Shown piece after piece: positions 1 to 4,909 of a DNA stretch of 7,977 nt. This DNA is from Bacteroidales bacterium. GTDB lineage: Bacteria; Bacteroidota; Bacteroidia; Bacteroidales; Muribaculaceae. The position numbers and the translations under genes are program-made. The stretch spans positions 1 to 7,977 of the forward strand of contig DXYS01000012.1 in the NCBI GenBank assembly GCA_019415705.1, read 5' to 3'. Each line of letters begins with the position of its first letter. Position 1 is the stretch's first letter. The notes beneath the pieces are model-generated. The model saw only the letters and a list, made by a program, of their open reading frames with translations, was not told the origin of the DNA and did not search any database.

Positions 1-18
1 GGTAACCGCCCCTTCTAA
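1..18 (+). CDS. Possible last codons of an upstream gene (truncated by the window edge)
   Basis: Read from base 1 the frame gives Gly-Asn-Arg-Pro-Phe-stop, and the TAA at 16-18 lies only three bases before the stem of a strong terminator on the same strand. That arrangement is what the 3' end of a gene normally looks like. Five codons are far too few to identify a family, and the open frame could be chance. Confidence 0.3.
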   Translation, partial: GNRPF

Positions 19-21
19 CCG

Positions 22-55
22 GCCCCGGGACTCACACGAGCCCCGGGGCTTTTTT
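22..55 (+). terminator. Intrinsic terminator of the upstream unit
   Basis: GCCCCGGG (22-29) pairs perfectly with CCCGGGGC (42-49), giving an all-GC 8-bp stem with a 12-nt loop, followed at once by six T (50-55). The T-run on the plus strand sets the direction. It isolates the ABC operon downstream from whatever lies left of the window. Confidence 0.85.
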
Positions 56-61
56 GTATCA

Positions 62-261
62 TCACTTGAGAGTTAATGAGTCTTATGTGACTGATGAGTC
101 TTATGTGACTGATACCGGTCTCCTTTCACTATAGGCCCTATACGCCCCTAAAAGGCCTATAAGTCTTATGAGTCTTATGAGATTTATGTGACGTATGAGT
201 CTTATGTTATTTATGTGACTGATGAATCTTATGTGGCTGATGTGATTTGTGGAGCTGATGA
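62..261. repeat. Degenerate 9-nt-period intergenic array (locus 1)
   Basis: From 163 to 261 the sequence splits into eleven consecutive 9-mers without a break (GTCTTATGA at 163 and again at 172, GATTTATGT, GACGTATGA, GTCTTATGT, TATTTATGT, GACTGATGA, ATCTTATGT and so on). An upstream block holds an exact 18-nt tandem duplication (76-93 and 94-111) built from the same 9-mers. Between the blocks are GC-richer units such as GGCCCTATA (134) and GGCCTATAA (154), which resemble the array upstream of recA. Stops occur in the forward frames, so it is not coding. The family is not recognised and the function is unknown. Confidence 0.75.
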
Positions 262-286
262 TTTTTTGAAAAAAGTTGTGAATTTA

Positions 287-318
287 TTTGGAGGATTTAA
301 AATTGTGTTATACATTTG
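287..318 (+). promoter_or_regulatory. Bacteroidetes-type promoter of the ABC/GntR operon
   Basis: TTTG at 287-290 and TACATTTG at 311-318 match the Bacteroides -33 (TTTG) and -7 (TAnnTTTG) consensus elements, with a 20-bp spacer. Transcription should start about 3-9 bases past 318, that is inside the palindrome at 321-342. This leaves a leader of roughly 110 nt before the microprotein at 434 and 240 nt before the ATPase gene. Confidence 0.75.
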
Positions 319-320
319 CG

Positions 321-342
321 GTGTAATAGCACACTATTACAC
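321..342. promoter_or_regulatory. Palindromic operator, probably for the GntR/YtrA-type repressor encoded in the operon
   Basis: GTGTAATAG (321-329) and CTATTACAC (334-342) are perfect reverse complements separated by CACA. The palindrome begins two bases after the -7 box and covers the predicted start site, an ideal place for a repressor to block initiation. GntR proteins bind as dimers to such twofold-symmetric sites, and YtrA-subfamily regulators commonly control the ABC operon that contains them. That the GntR protein at 2245-2628 binds here is inferred from position and symmetry. No second full copy of the palindrome was seen in the window; a lone GTGTAAT half-site at 2897 is probably chance. 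Confidence 0.7.
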
Positions 343-433
343 TATCAAGCTAAAGCTGATGCGTTGATTCGCATTTACTCAAGGCTTAGAGAGTGACCTG
401 CAAAATATGTTCAACATTATAATTTATCACACA

Positions 434-538
434 ATGAATCTTCTCTCGTTTTTCTCTCCAATGTCCGGCGACGGCGGCAGTTGGCTCTCGGCACTTCTCG
501 CATGTCTGTGTGTCATTTTAATCATCTTAGTCCTCTAA
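434..538 (+). CDS. 34-residue single-helix membrane microprotein at the head of the ABC operon
   Basis: An ATG at 434 opens a 34-codon frame ending in TAA at 536-538, 27 nt before the ATPase start codon. The product has a short hydrophobic N-terminus (MNLLSFF), a Gly/Asp loop (SGDGGS, residues 11-16), then from Trp17 to the C-terminal Leu34 an unbroken hydrophobic stretch (ALLACLCVILIILVL) long enough for one membrane helix. Composition and position between the operator and the ATPase make it a credible small subunit or modulator of the transporter. A leader peptide is the alternative. A second Met at residue 10 could give a 25-residue form. There is no recognised family and no clear ribosome-binding site, which is normal in Bacteroidales. 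Confidence 0.5.
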   Translation: MNLLSFFSPMSGDGGSWLSALLACLCVILIILVL

Positions 539-565
539 TAATCTACAATCTATAATTTATCTGTT

Positions 566-1414
566 ATGTTAACTCTTAAAAATTTAAGTTTCTATTATCC
601 CGGACGTCGCAAGCCTGTTATTGACGGCATGACAGCCGAGATTCCCGCGGGAGGCGTTTATGGCCTTTTAGGCCCGAACGGCGCAGGCAAATCGACGCTT
701 CTGTATCTTATCGCCGGACTGCTGACTCCCAAGCAGGGCTGTGTCGAATTAGACGGTGTCAACACGCGCCTGAGACGCGTCTCGACACTTCAGGATATTT
801 TTGTTGTGCCTGAGGAACTCAGCTTGCCGCCTGTGACTGTCAAGAAGTACTGTGAGCTTAACGCAGCGTTCTATCCCAACTTCTCGGCTGAGGATCTCAA
901 ACGCCATTTGCAAACGTTTGAAATTGACTCCGAGATGCCTTATAAGCTGTCAAATCTCTCGATGGGTCAGAAGAAGAAAGTATATATGTGTTTTGCGCTG
1001 GCCTGCAATACTCCCGTGCTCCTTATGGACGAGCCGACAAACGGCTTGGATATCCCCGGCAAAGCCGCATTCCGTCGCTTCATAGCTTCGTCGGCCGACG
1101 AGAGCAAGACCATAATCATCTCAACCCATCAGGTGAAAGATGTGGAGCGCATACTCGACCATATTTTCATCATGAACGACAGCCGCATCATGCTCAATGA
1201 GAGCATGGGCCGCATCGGCGAACGTTTAGCGTTCATGACTACGACCGACCCGGCCATTGTGGCCAAGGCACTTTACACCGTGCCCTCTATCGGAGGCTCC
1301 GGTGTAGTAATCGAGAATGACGGCAGCATGGACACCGAGATTGACTTGGAGACTCTTTTCAGCCTTGTCACGACCAAACCCGAGATTATCAACCGCATAT
1401 TCACCAACAACTAA
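566..1414 (+). CDS. ABC transporter ATP-binding protein (YtrB/BcrA-like)
   Basis: This 282-residue cytoplasmic ATPase powers the permease encoded next. The ABC elements appear in order: Walker A GPNGAGKST (36-44), signature LSMGQ (131-135), Walker B LLMDEP (152-157), D-loop GLD (160-162) and H-loop His188 in STHQ. The segment where a Q-loop Gln is expected reads VVPEE (80-84), so Glu replaces Gln; this is also seen in BcrA/YtrB-type exporters. The last 75 or so residues lie outside the nucleotide-binding fold and form a short accessory domain. The permease gene follows after 16 nt. It should be controlled from the promoter/operator at 287-342. The cargo cannot be read from sequence; relatives beside GntR/YtrA regulators are often linked to cell-envelope stress or antimicrobial peptides, but that is family context only. 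Confidence 0.9.
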   Translation: MLTLKNLSFYYPGRRKPVIDGMTAEIPAGGVYGLLGPNGAGKSTLLYLIAGLLTPKQGCVELDGVNTRLRRVSTLQDIFVVPEELSLPPVTVKKYCELNAAFYPNFSAEDLKRHLQTFEIDSEMPYKLSNLSMGQKKKVYMCFALACNTPVLLMDEPTNGLDIPGKAAFRRFIASSADESKTIIISTHQVKDVERILDHIFIMNDSRIMLNESMGRIGERLAFMTTTDPAIVAKALYTVPSIGGSGVVIENDGSMDTEIDLETLFSLVTTKPEIINRIFTNN

Positions 1415-1430
1415 ACGACACGGCATAATT

Positions 1431-2225
1431 ATGAAAACTACAAAAGAAAAAATGTTTGACTTCAAACGTTTCGGCCGTGTTATCAGCCGCGATGTAAACT
1501 CCAACATGCAGTCTCTGCTCCTCAAATGGGTCATGATGTTCGGCATGATGACACTTATACTTGTTTTAGTCTCTTTGGTTGTTGATTCGACAGGCAAAGG
1601 CCCTGCCGAGGTGGTTTTTGTCATCGGACTTTTCCTGTTCGGCGCATTAGGCGCATCGATATTCATGGAGAATATGACTACGGCACCTGCACGCCTGACA
1701 TCGCTGATGCTTCCGGCGACGTATCTGGAGAAATACATGAGCCGCTTTGTCATCTGTGTCATCGGCACGACCGTTGCATATCTTATCAGTTACGAACTGG
1801 CCGACTGCATCCGTGTTATTTTTGTCAATTATCTGTCGCCGGCCACTCATGTACGGGCCGTCGCTATGCCGATATGGGAGATGACCGACTTCAGTGACGG
1901 TGTCAAGAGCACGAGTCTGATGATACTGTGCTTTTATATCAGCATGCAGTCTACGTTTGTCTTAGGCAGCACGTTCTGGTCCAAGAACTCATTTGTAAAG
2001 ACTTTTGCGGCATGCTTAGTCTTACAGTTTGCACTCTCGATGATATGCTCAAGCATAGCCGAGCATATGATAATGGGCAAGTCGGTGTATTTTGACAAAA
2101 AAATCTTTGAATACGAAGGCATGTTAGCGTGGGGATTACTCATTATGAGTGTCATCTGTGCGATATTCCAGTATGTTGTGGCTTATTATCGCATCAAAGA
2201 GGCCGAAATCATAGACAGATTATAA
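1431..2225 (+). CDS. ABC-2-like transporter permease, six membrane helices
   Basis: This 264-residue inner-membrane protein has about six hydrophobic helices (roughly 33-51, 61-79, 105-125, 161-180, 188-206 and 231-252), with a Lys/Arg-rich N-terminus and a charged C-terminal tail (RIKEAEIIDRL), both expected in the cytoplasm. The motif LPATYLEKYMSRF (94-106) before helix 3 resembles an LPA-x-x-x-EK segment common in Bacteroidetes ABC permeases, including those beside GntR regulators. The ATG at 1431 was chosen because it follows the ATPase stop by 16 nt; an in-frame ATG at 1317 lies inside the ATPase gene and is unlikely, and 1452 (MFDFKRF) is a possible later start. With the ATPase it should form a two-plus-two complex. 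Substrate and direction are unknown. Confidence 0.85.
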   Translation: MKTTKEKMFDFKRFGRVISRDVNSNMQSLLLKWVMMFGMMTLILVLVSLVVDSTGKGPAEVVFVIGLFLFGALGASIFMENMTTAPARLTSLMLPATYLEKYMSRFVICVIGTTVAYLISYELADCIRVIFVNYLSPATHVRAVAMPIWEMTDFSDGVKSTSLMILCFYISMQSTFVLGSTFWSKNSFVKTFAACLVLQFALSMICSSIAEHMIMGKSVYFDKKIFEYEGMLAWGLLIMSVICAIFQYVVAYYRIKEAEIIDRL

Positions 2226-2244
2226 AAAACGACTCTGAATTATC

Positions 2245-2628
2245 ATGGATTTTAAAGAAAACAGCCGTGCAATCTATCTGCAAATCGCTGATGCGATTTG
2301 TGACAGGGTGCTGAGCGGAGCAATCAGAGGCGAGGATCGTATACCTTCGGTCAGGGAGTATGCGGCGACCGTGGCCGTCAACGTCAACACGGTGATGCGC
2401 GCCTATGATTATCTGTCGGGCTTGAATATCATCTACAACAAGCGCGGCTTGGGCTACTTCGCCACCGCTGACGTGCGCGAGCGCGTGCTCGCATTGCGCC
2501 GTCAGGAACTTCTGGGAGAGGCGGCCGAGGAGTTTTTCCGCAGCCTGCGCCTGTTGGATGTGACCCCCGAACAACTCAGCGACATGTATAAAAAATTTAT
2601 AGACAAAACATCAGTAAAAGACAAATGA
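2245..2628 (+). CDS. GntR-family transcriptional regulator, YtrA-like short form
   Basis: This 127-residue protein has a GntR winged-helix domain at about 5-75: IYLQIADAI opens helix 1, then RIPSVREYA (32-40), the recognition helix NVNTVMRAYDYL (46-57) and the wing NKRGLGYF (66-73). Only about 50 residues follow, a short helical segment (RERVLALRRQELLGEAAEEF) rather than the large FadR, HutC or MocR effector domains. That is the architecture of the YtrA subfamily, whose members usually repress the ABC transporter operon they belong to. It lies 19 nt after the permease gene and overlaps the next gene by 4 nt (ATGA), so expression is coupled. The palindrome at 321-342 is the obvious candidate target. 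The inducer is unknown. Confidence 0.88.
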   Translation: MDFKENSRAIYLQIADAICDRVLSGAIRGEDRIPSVREYAATVAVNVNTVMRAYDYLSGLNIIYNKRGLGYFATADVRERVLALRRQELLGEAAEEFFRSLRLLDVTPEQLSDMYKKFIDKTSVKDK

Positions 2629-2864
2629 CAATGAAACGCACAACATATATCGTATTGGGCTATATCGCCGCAGTGTTTATTATTACAATCGTGTTTGAGA
2701 TAGCCGTCATAAACATGACGTTTACCGATGAGCCTGCCGCCAAGGAACAGACAGACGACAGCACGGTCAGTGACATTGTCGCCGGCTTTAATGACGCGAT
2801 GGACGACGGGACGGAAACCGACGATGCGGTCGCCGACACTGTCGAAATCGCAGTCAGTGAATGA
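2625..2864 (+). CDS. Small membrane-anchored acidic protein, last gene of the ABC operon
   Basis: This 79-residue protein has no recognised family. Residues 1-7 carry Lys4-Arg5, then one hydrophobic helix runs from about 8 to 29 (YIVLGYIAAVFII and onward), interrupted by Glu25. The rest (35-79) is soluble, low in complexity and rich in Asp/Glu/Thr (for example DAMDDGTETDD). By the positive-inside rule the acidic tail should be periplasmic, with the helix as anchor or uncleaved signal. The ATG at 2625 overlaps the regulator stop as ATGA; an ATG at 2631 would remove only two residues and fits the MKRTT start better. Co-translation with the regulator suggests a role in the same system, for instance as sensor or transporter accessory, but this is inference. 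Confidence 0.7.
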   Translation: MTMKRTTYIVLGYIAAVFIITIVFEIAVINMTFTDEPAAKEQTDDSTVSDIVAGFNDAMDDGTETDDAVADTVEIAVSE

Positions 2865-2906
2865 GCCCCCCGTAAAGAAATAATTTGACATAAATTGTGT
2901 AATCGC

Positions 2907-2972
2907 CCGCAGGCGGTCGTGTCTGAGCCGGTGTCGTGTCCGGCAGTCGTGAACGGCCGCCTGCGGTTTTTT
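2907..2972 (+). terminator. Terminator of the ABC operon with a branched loop
   Basis: CCGCAGGCGG (2907-2916) pairs perfectly with CCGCCTGCGG (2957-2966), followed by six T (2967-2972). The 40-nt apical part is larger than usual and contains its own hairpin, GCCGG (2927-2931) with CCGGC (2940-2944). It ends the operon 43-108 nt after the last stop codon. Confidence 0.85.
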
Positions 2973-2994
2973 AATCTGTTTTAACCGCCATGTC

Positions 2995-3025
2995 TTTGTT
3001 GAGAAATTAATAATATGTAATTTTG
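2995..3025 (+). promoter_or_regulatory. Promoter of the meaB-DUF1573 unit
   Basis: TTTG (2995-2998), a 19-bp spacer and TAATTTTG (3018-3025) fit the Bacteroides -33/-7 consensus exactly. Initiation would fall near 3029-3034, on top of the first in-frame ATG (3033), so this promoter favours the second ATG (3045) as the translation start. Confidence 0.75.
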
Positions 3026-3044
3026 ATAACTAATGCTTAAGGAC

Positions 3045-4154
3045 ATGGAACATCCCGAAAACGATGAGAAATACAGCGGCCTGACCGTCAACAGCGGTGT
3101 GGCCCAGCCCCCTCAGGTCAATCCCTATCTGTCGAAGCGTCCGCGCCGCAAGCCTCTGCCTACGGCTTCGGAGCTTGTCGACGGCATATTGCGCGGCGAC
3201 GTGACCATGCTGTCGCGCGCCGTGACGTTAGTCGAGAGCCTCTCGCCCGAGCATCAGGCCATAGCGCAGGAGGTAATCGAGAAATGTCTGCCTTACTCGG
3301 GCAATTCGCGCCGTATCGGCATCACCGGTGTGCCCGGCGCCGGCAAGAGCACGTCAATCGACGTCTTCGGCCTGCATGTGCTGCGCGACGGCGGCAAACT
3401 CGCAGTGCTCGCCATCGACCCCTCGAGCGAGCGCACCAAGGGCTCGATACTCGGCGACAAGACTCGCATGGAGAAACTGTCGCAGCATCCGTCGGCTTTC
3501 ATCCGCCCCAGTCCGTCGGCCGGCTCTTTAGGCGGCGTCGCCCGCAAGACGCGTGAGACAATCGTGCTCTGCGAGGCCGCAGGCTACAATAATATCTTTG
3601 TCGAGACAGTCGGCGTCGGTCAGAGCGAGACGGCCGTGCACTCGATGGTCGATTTCTTCCTGCTGATACAGCTTGCCGGCACCGGCGACGAGCTGCAGGG
3701 CATCAAGCGAGGCATCATGGAGATGGCCGACGGCATCGTCATCAACAAGGCTGACGGCGACAACATAGACCGCGCCCGATTGGCACAGGCGCAGTTTAAG
3801 AGCGCGCTCCATCTGTTCCCGCTCGCCGCGTCAGGCTGGAGCCCCGAGGTGCTGACCTATTCAGGCTACTACGGGCTCGGCATTGCCGAGGTCTGGGACA
3901 TGATTGACCGCTACTTCGCCTTTGTCAAGGCAAACGGTTACTTTGAGCGCAAACGCCGCGAACAGGCACGTTACTGGATGTATGAGACCATCGACAATCG
4001 CCTGCGCTCAAACTTCTATAACAATCCGTCGATAGCTGCCATGCTCCGCGATGAGGAGGCCGCCGTGCTTGACAACCGACGCAGTTCGTTTATGGCGGCG
4101 CGCGACGTGCTCGACCGTTATTTTAACAATCTCAGCAATAACATGGAGATATGA
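3045..4154 (+). CDS. meaB: MeaB/ArgK-type G3E-family GTPase, methylmalonyl-CoA mutase chaperone
   Basis: This 369-residue cytoplasmic P-loop GTPase loads and protects the adenosylcobalamin of methylmalonyl-CoA mutase, which Bacteroidales use to make propionate from succinate. An N-terminal segment (MEHPENDEKY onward) leads to a helical region, then P-loop GVPGAGKST (95-103), the DPSSERTKGSILGDKTRM region (about 125-142), the ETVGVGQSE segment that includes the DxxG-like switch area, and the base-specificity motif NKADGD. The helical C-terminus fits the MeaB dimerisation arm. Length is a little above the usual 320-340 because of the N-terminal extension. The start at 3045 is preferred over the in-frame ATG at 3033 because the promoter would otherwise leave no leader. 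No mutase subunit gene is in the window. The stop overlaps the next start by 4 nt. Confidence 0.92.
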   Translation: MEHPENDEKYSGLTVNSGVAQPPQVNPYLSKRPRRKPLPTASELVDGILRGDVTMLSRAVTLVESLSPEHQAIAQEVIEKCLPYSGNSRRIGITGVPGAGKSTSIDVFGLHVLRDGGKLAVLAIDPSSERTKGSILGDKTRMEKLSQHPSAFIRPSPSAGSLGGVARKTRETIVLCEAAGYNNIFVETVGVGQSETAVHSMVDFFLLIQLAGTGDELQGIKRGIMEMADGIVINKADGDNIDRARLAQAQFKSALHLFPLAASGWSPEVLTYSGYYGLGIAEVWDMIDRYFAFVKANGYFERKRREQARYWMYETIDNRLRSNFYNNPSIAAMLRDEEAAVLDNRRSSFMAARDVLDRYFNNLSNNMEI

Positions 4155-4567
4155 AACGTACGATTTTAATACTGCTTGCGGTCATCATGAGTCTTGTGAC
4201 CGTCAGCGTCTGTGCTGCCGATGACAAAGACTCAGAGGGTGCTGTCATCGAGTTTGCGGAGAAAAAATATGACTTCGGCACTGTCAGCGCCGATGCAAAA
4301 CCTGTCGTGCACGAGTTTGAGTTTACCAACACCGGGACATCGCCCCTGCTGATTGTGTCAGCGTCGGCCAGCTGCGGCTGCACGCGTCCCAAATATACGA
4401 CCGAGCCGGTCAAACCGGGCAAAACCGGTAAGATTAAGGTGACCTTCCTGCCCGCAGGTCAGAAGGGCTATGTCAGCAAGGACATCAAGGTGCGTACCAA
4501 CGACCGTCGTCACCGCCGTGTGACCCTCAAGATTACCGGCAATGTCATCCCCGCAGACAAAAAATAA
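4151..4567 (+). CDS. Secreted DUF1573-family protein
   Basis: The 138-residue protein begins with a classic signal peptide (MKRT, hydrophobic 5-20, likely cleavage after VCA at residue 22 or one residue later). Cys21 is not in a convincing lipobox because the preceding residue is Val. The mature part is a single Ig-like beta-sandwich typical of DUF1573: YDFGTV (40-45), FEFTNTG (56-62), the hallmark SCGCT (74-78), then VKPGKTGKIKVTF and a terminal strand RRVTLKITGNV. It is predicted to be periplasmic or surface-exposed; the biochemical role of the family is not established. Its start overlaps the meaB stop (ATGA), so the two are probably translationally coupled although no functional link is known. 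Confidence 0.88.
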   Translation: MKRTILILLAVIMSLVTVSVCAADDKDSEGAVIEFAEKKYDFGTVSADAKPVVHEFEFTNTGTSPLLIVSASASCGCTRPKYTTEPVKPGKTGKIKVTFLPAGQKGYVSKDIKVRTNDRRHRRVTLKITGNVIPADKK

Positions 4568-4586
4568 ATGCAAAGGCTATAAACAC

Positions 4587-4620
4587 CAAAGTGGAGATGC
4601 CTCACGGTATCTCCACTTTG
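4587..4620 (+). terminator. Hairpin terminator after the DUF1573 gene
   Basis: The arms at 4587-4601 and 4606-4620 pair over 15 bp (one G-U) around the tetraloop TCAC. No long T-run follows (ACTTTG then ATAATAAA), so it may act as a weak terminator or as a 3'-end-stabilising hairpin. It lies 19 nt after the stop codon, as expected for the end of the meaB unit. Confidence 0.7.
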
Positions 4621-4740
4621 ATAATAAACCAATCATTATCACATTTCTTGCAATGGAAAAAGTAATTTTGCTATGTACTATTAAAACGCAGCGCGTAGTA
4701 AAAGGTTCGGCCTGCAGGAAAAAATTTTTATAGAAAAATG

Positions 4741-4820
4741 TGATGATGAGCCGATAAGACGCCTAAAGCCTTGGTTTATAAGCCCTATAAGCCTTATAGG
4801 CCTTATAGAGCCTAATATAG
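4741..4820. repeat. 9-nt-period intergenic array upstream of recA (locus 2)
   Basis: From 4773 the sequence parses into contiguous 9-mers GGTTTATAA, GCCCTATAA, GCCTTATAG, GCCTTATAG and AGCCTAATA; looser copies extend left to about 4741. The units share the pattern G-C-C-Y-T-A-T-A-R with units at 134-162 in the first array, so the two loci belong to one intergenic repeat type. Neighbouring units such as CCTATAA and TTATAGG are partly complementary, so short hairpins are possible. The rest of the 342-nt gap between DUF1573 and recA holds the hairpin at 4587-4620, an inverted repeat at 4833-4849 and the recA promoter box. Confidence 0.7.
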
Positions 4821-4860
4821 TTTAACTTATGTGTGCAAGTAAAATGCACGGTATCGAGCT

Positions 4861-4868
4861 TAACTTTG
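4861..4868 (+). promoter_or_regulatory. Probable -7 box of the recA promoter
   Basis: TAACTTTG matches TAnnTTTG and would start a leader of about 35-40 nt before the recA ATG at 4910. The upstream -33 element is poor: no TTTG lies at the expected 4836-4841, where the inverted repeat GTGCA (4833-4837), seven bases, TGCAC (4845-4849) sits instead. A weak -33 box overlapped by a palindrome would fit an activated or repressed promoter, but this is tentative. Confidence 0.5.
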
Positions 4869-4909
4869 CAATATCTTAAAGGAATAATCAACAACAAAAC
4901 ATAAAGACA

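Noticed and set aside
62..261. CRISPR array.
   Set aside because: The units are 9 nt long, directly abutting and degenerate, without unique spacers of 25-40 nt, and no cas gene is present.
359..374. Small hairpin ATGCG-TTGATT-CGCAT in the operon leader as a riboswitch or attenuator.
   Set aside because: A 5-bp stem alone is not distinctive, no T-run follows and no known riboswitch motif was recognised in 343-433.
1317..1430. Upstream extension of the permease frame to an ATG at 1317.
   Set aside because: It would overlap the ATPase gene by about 100 nt and add a non-homologous hydrophilic leader; the ATG at 1431 is well placed 16 nt after the ATPase stop.
2991..3011. Six-codon frame ATG-TCT-TTG... 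upstream of meaB.
   Set aside because: It overlaps the -33 element of the meaB promoter and would lie upstream of the transcription start.
4663..4670. TAATTTTG matching the -7 promoter box downstream of the DUF1573 hairpin.
   Set aside because: No TTTG element lies at a suitable distance upstream and no convincing gene follows before recA; a chance match is easy in AT-rich DNA. A distal recA promoter cannot be excluded.
4653..4733. A 26-codon frame (MEKVILL...) in the gap before recA.
   Set aside because: It is short, shows no clear membrane helix or motif, contains a TAATTTTG box inside it, and ends in A/T runs. There is too little to call it a gene.
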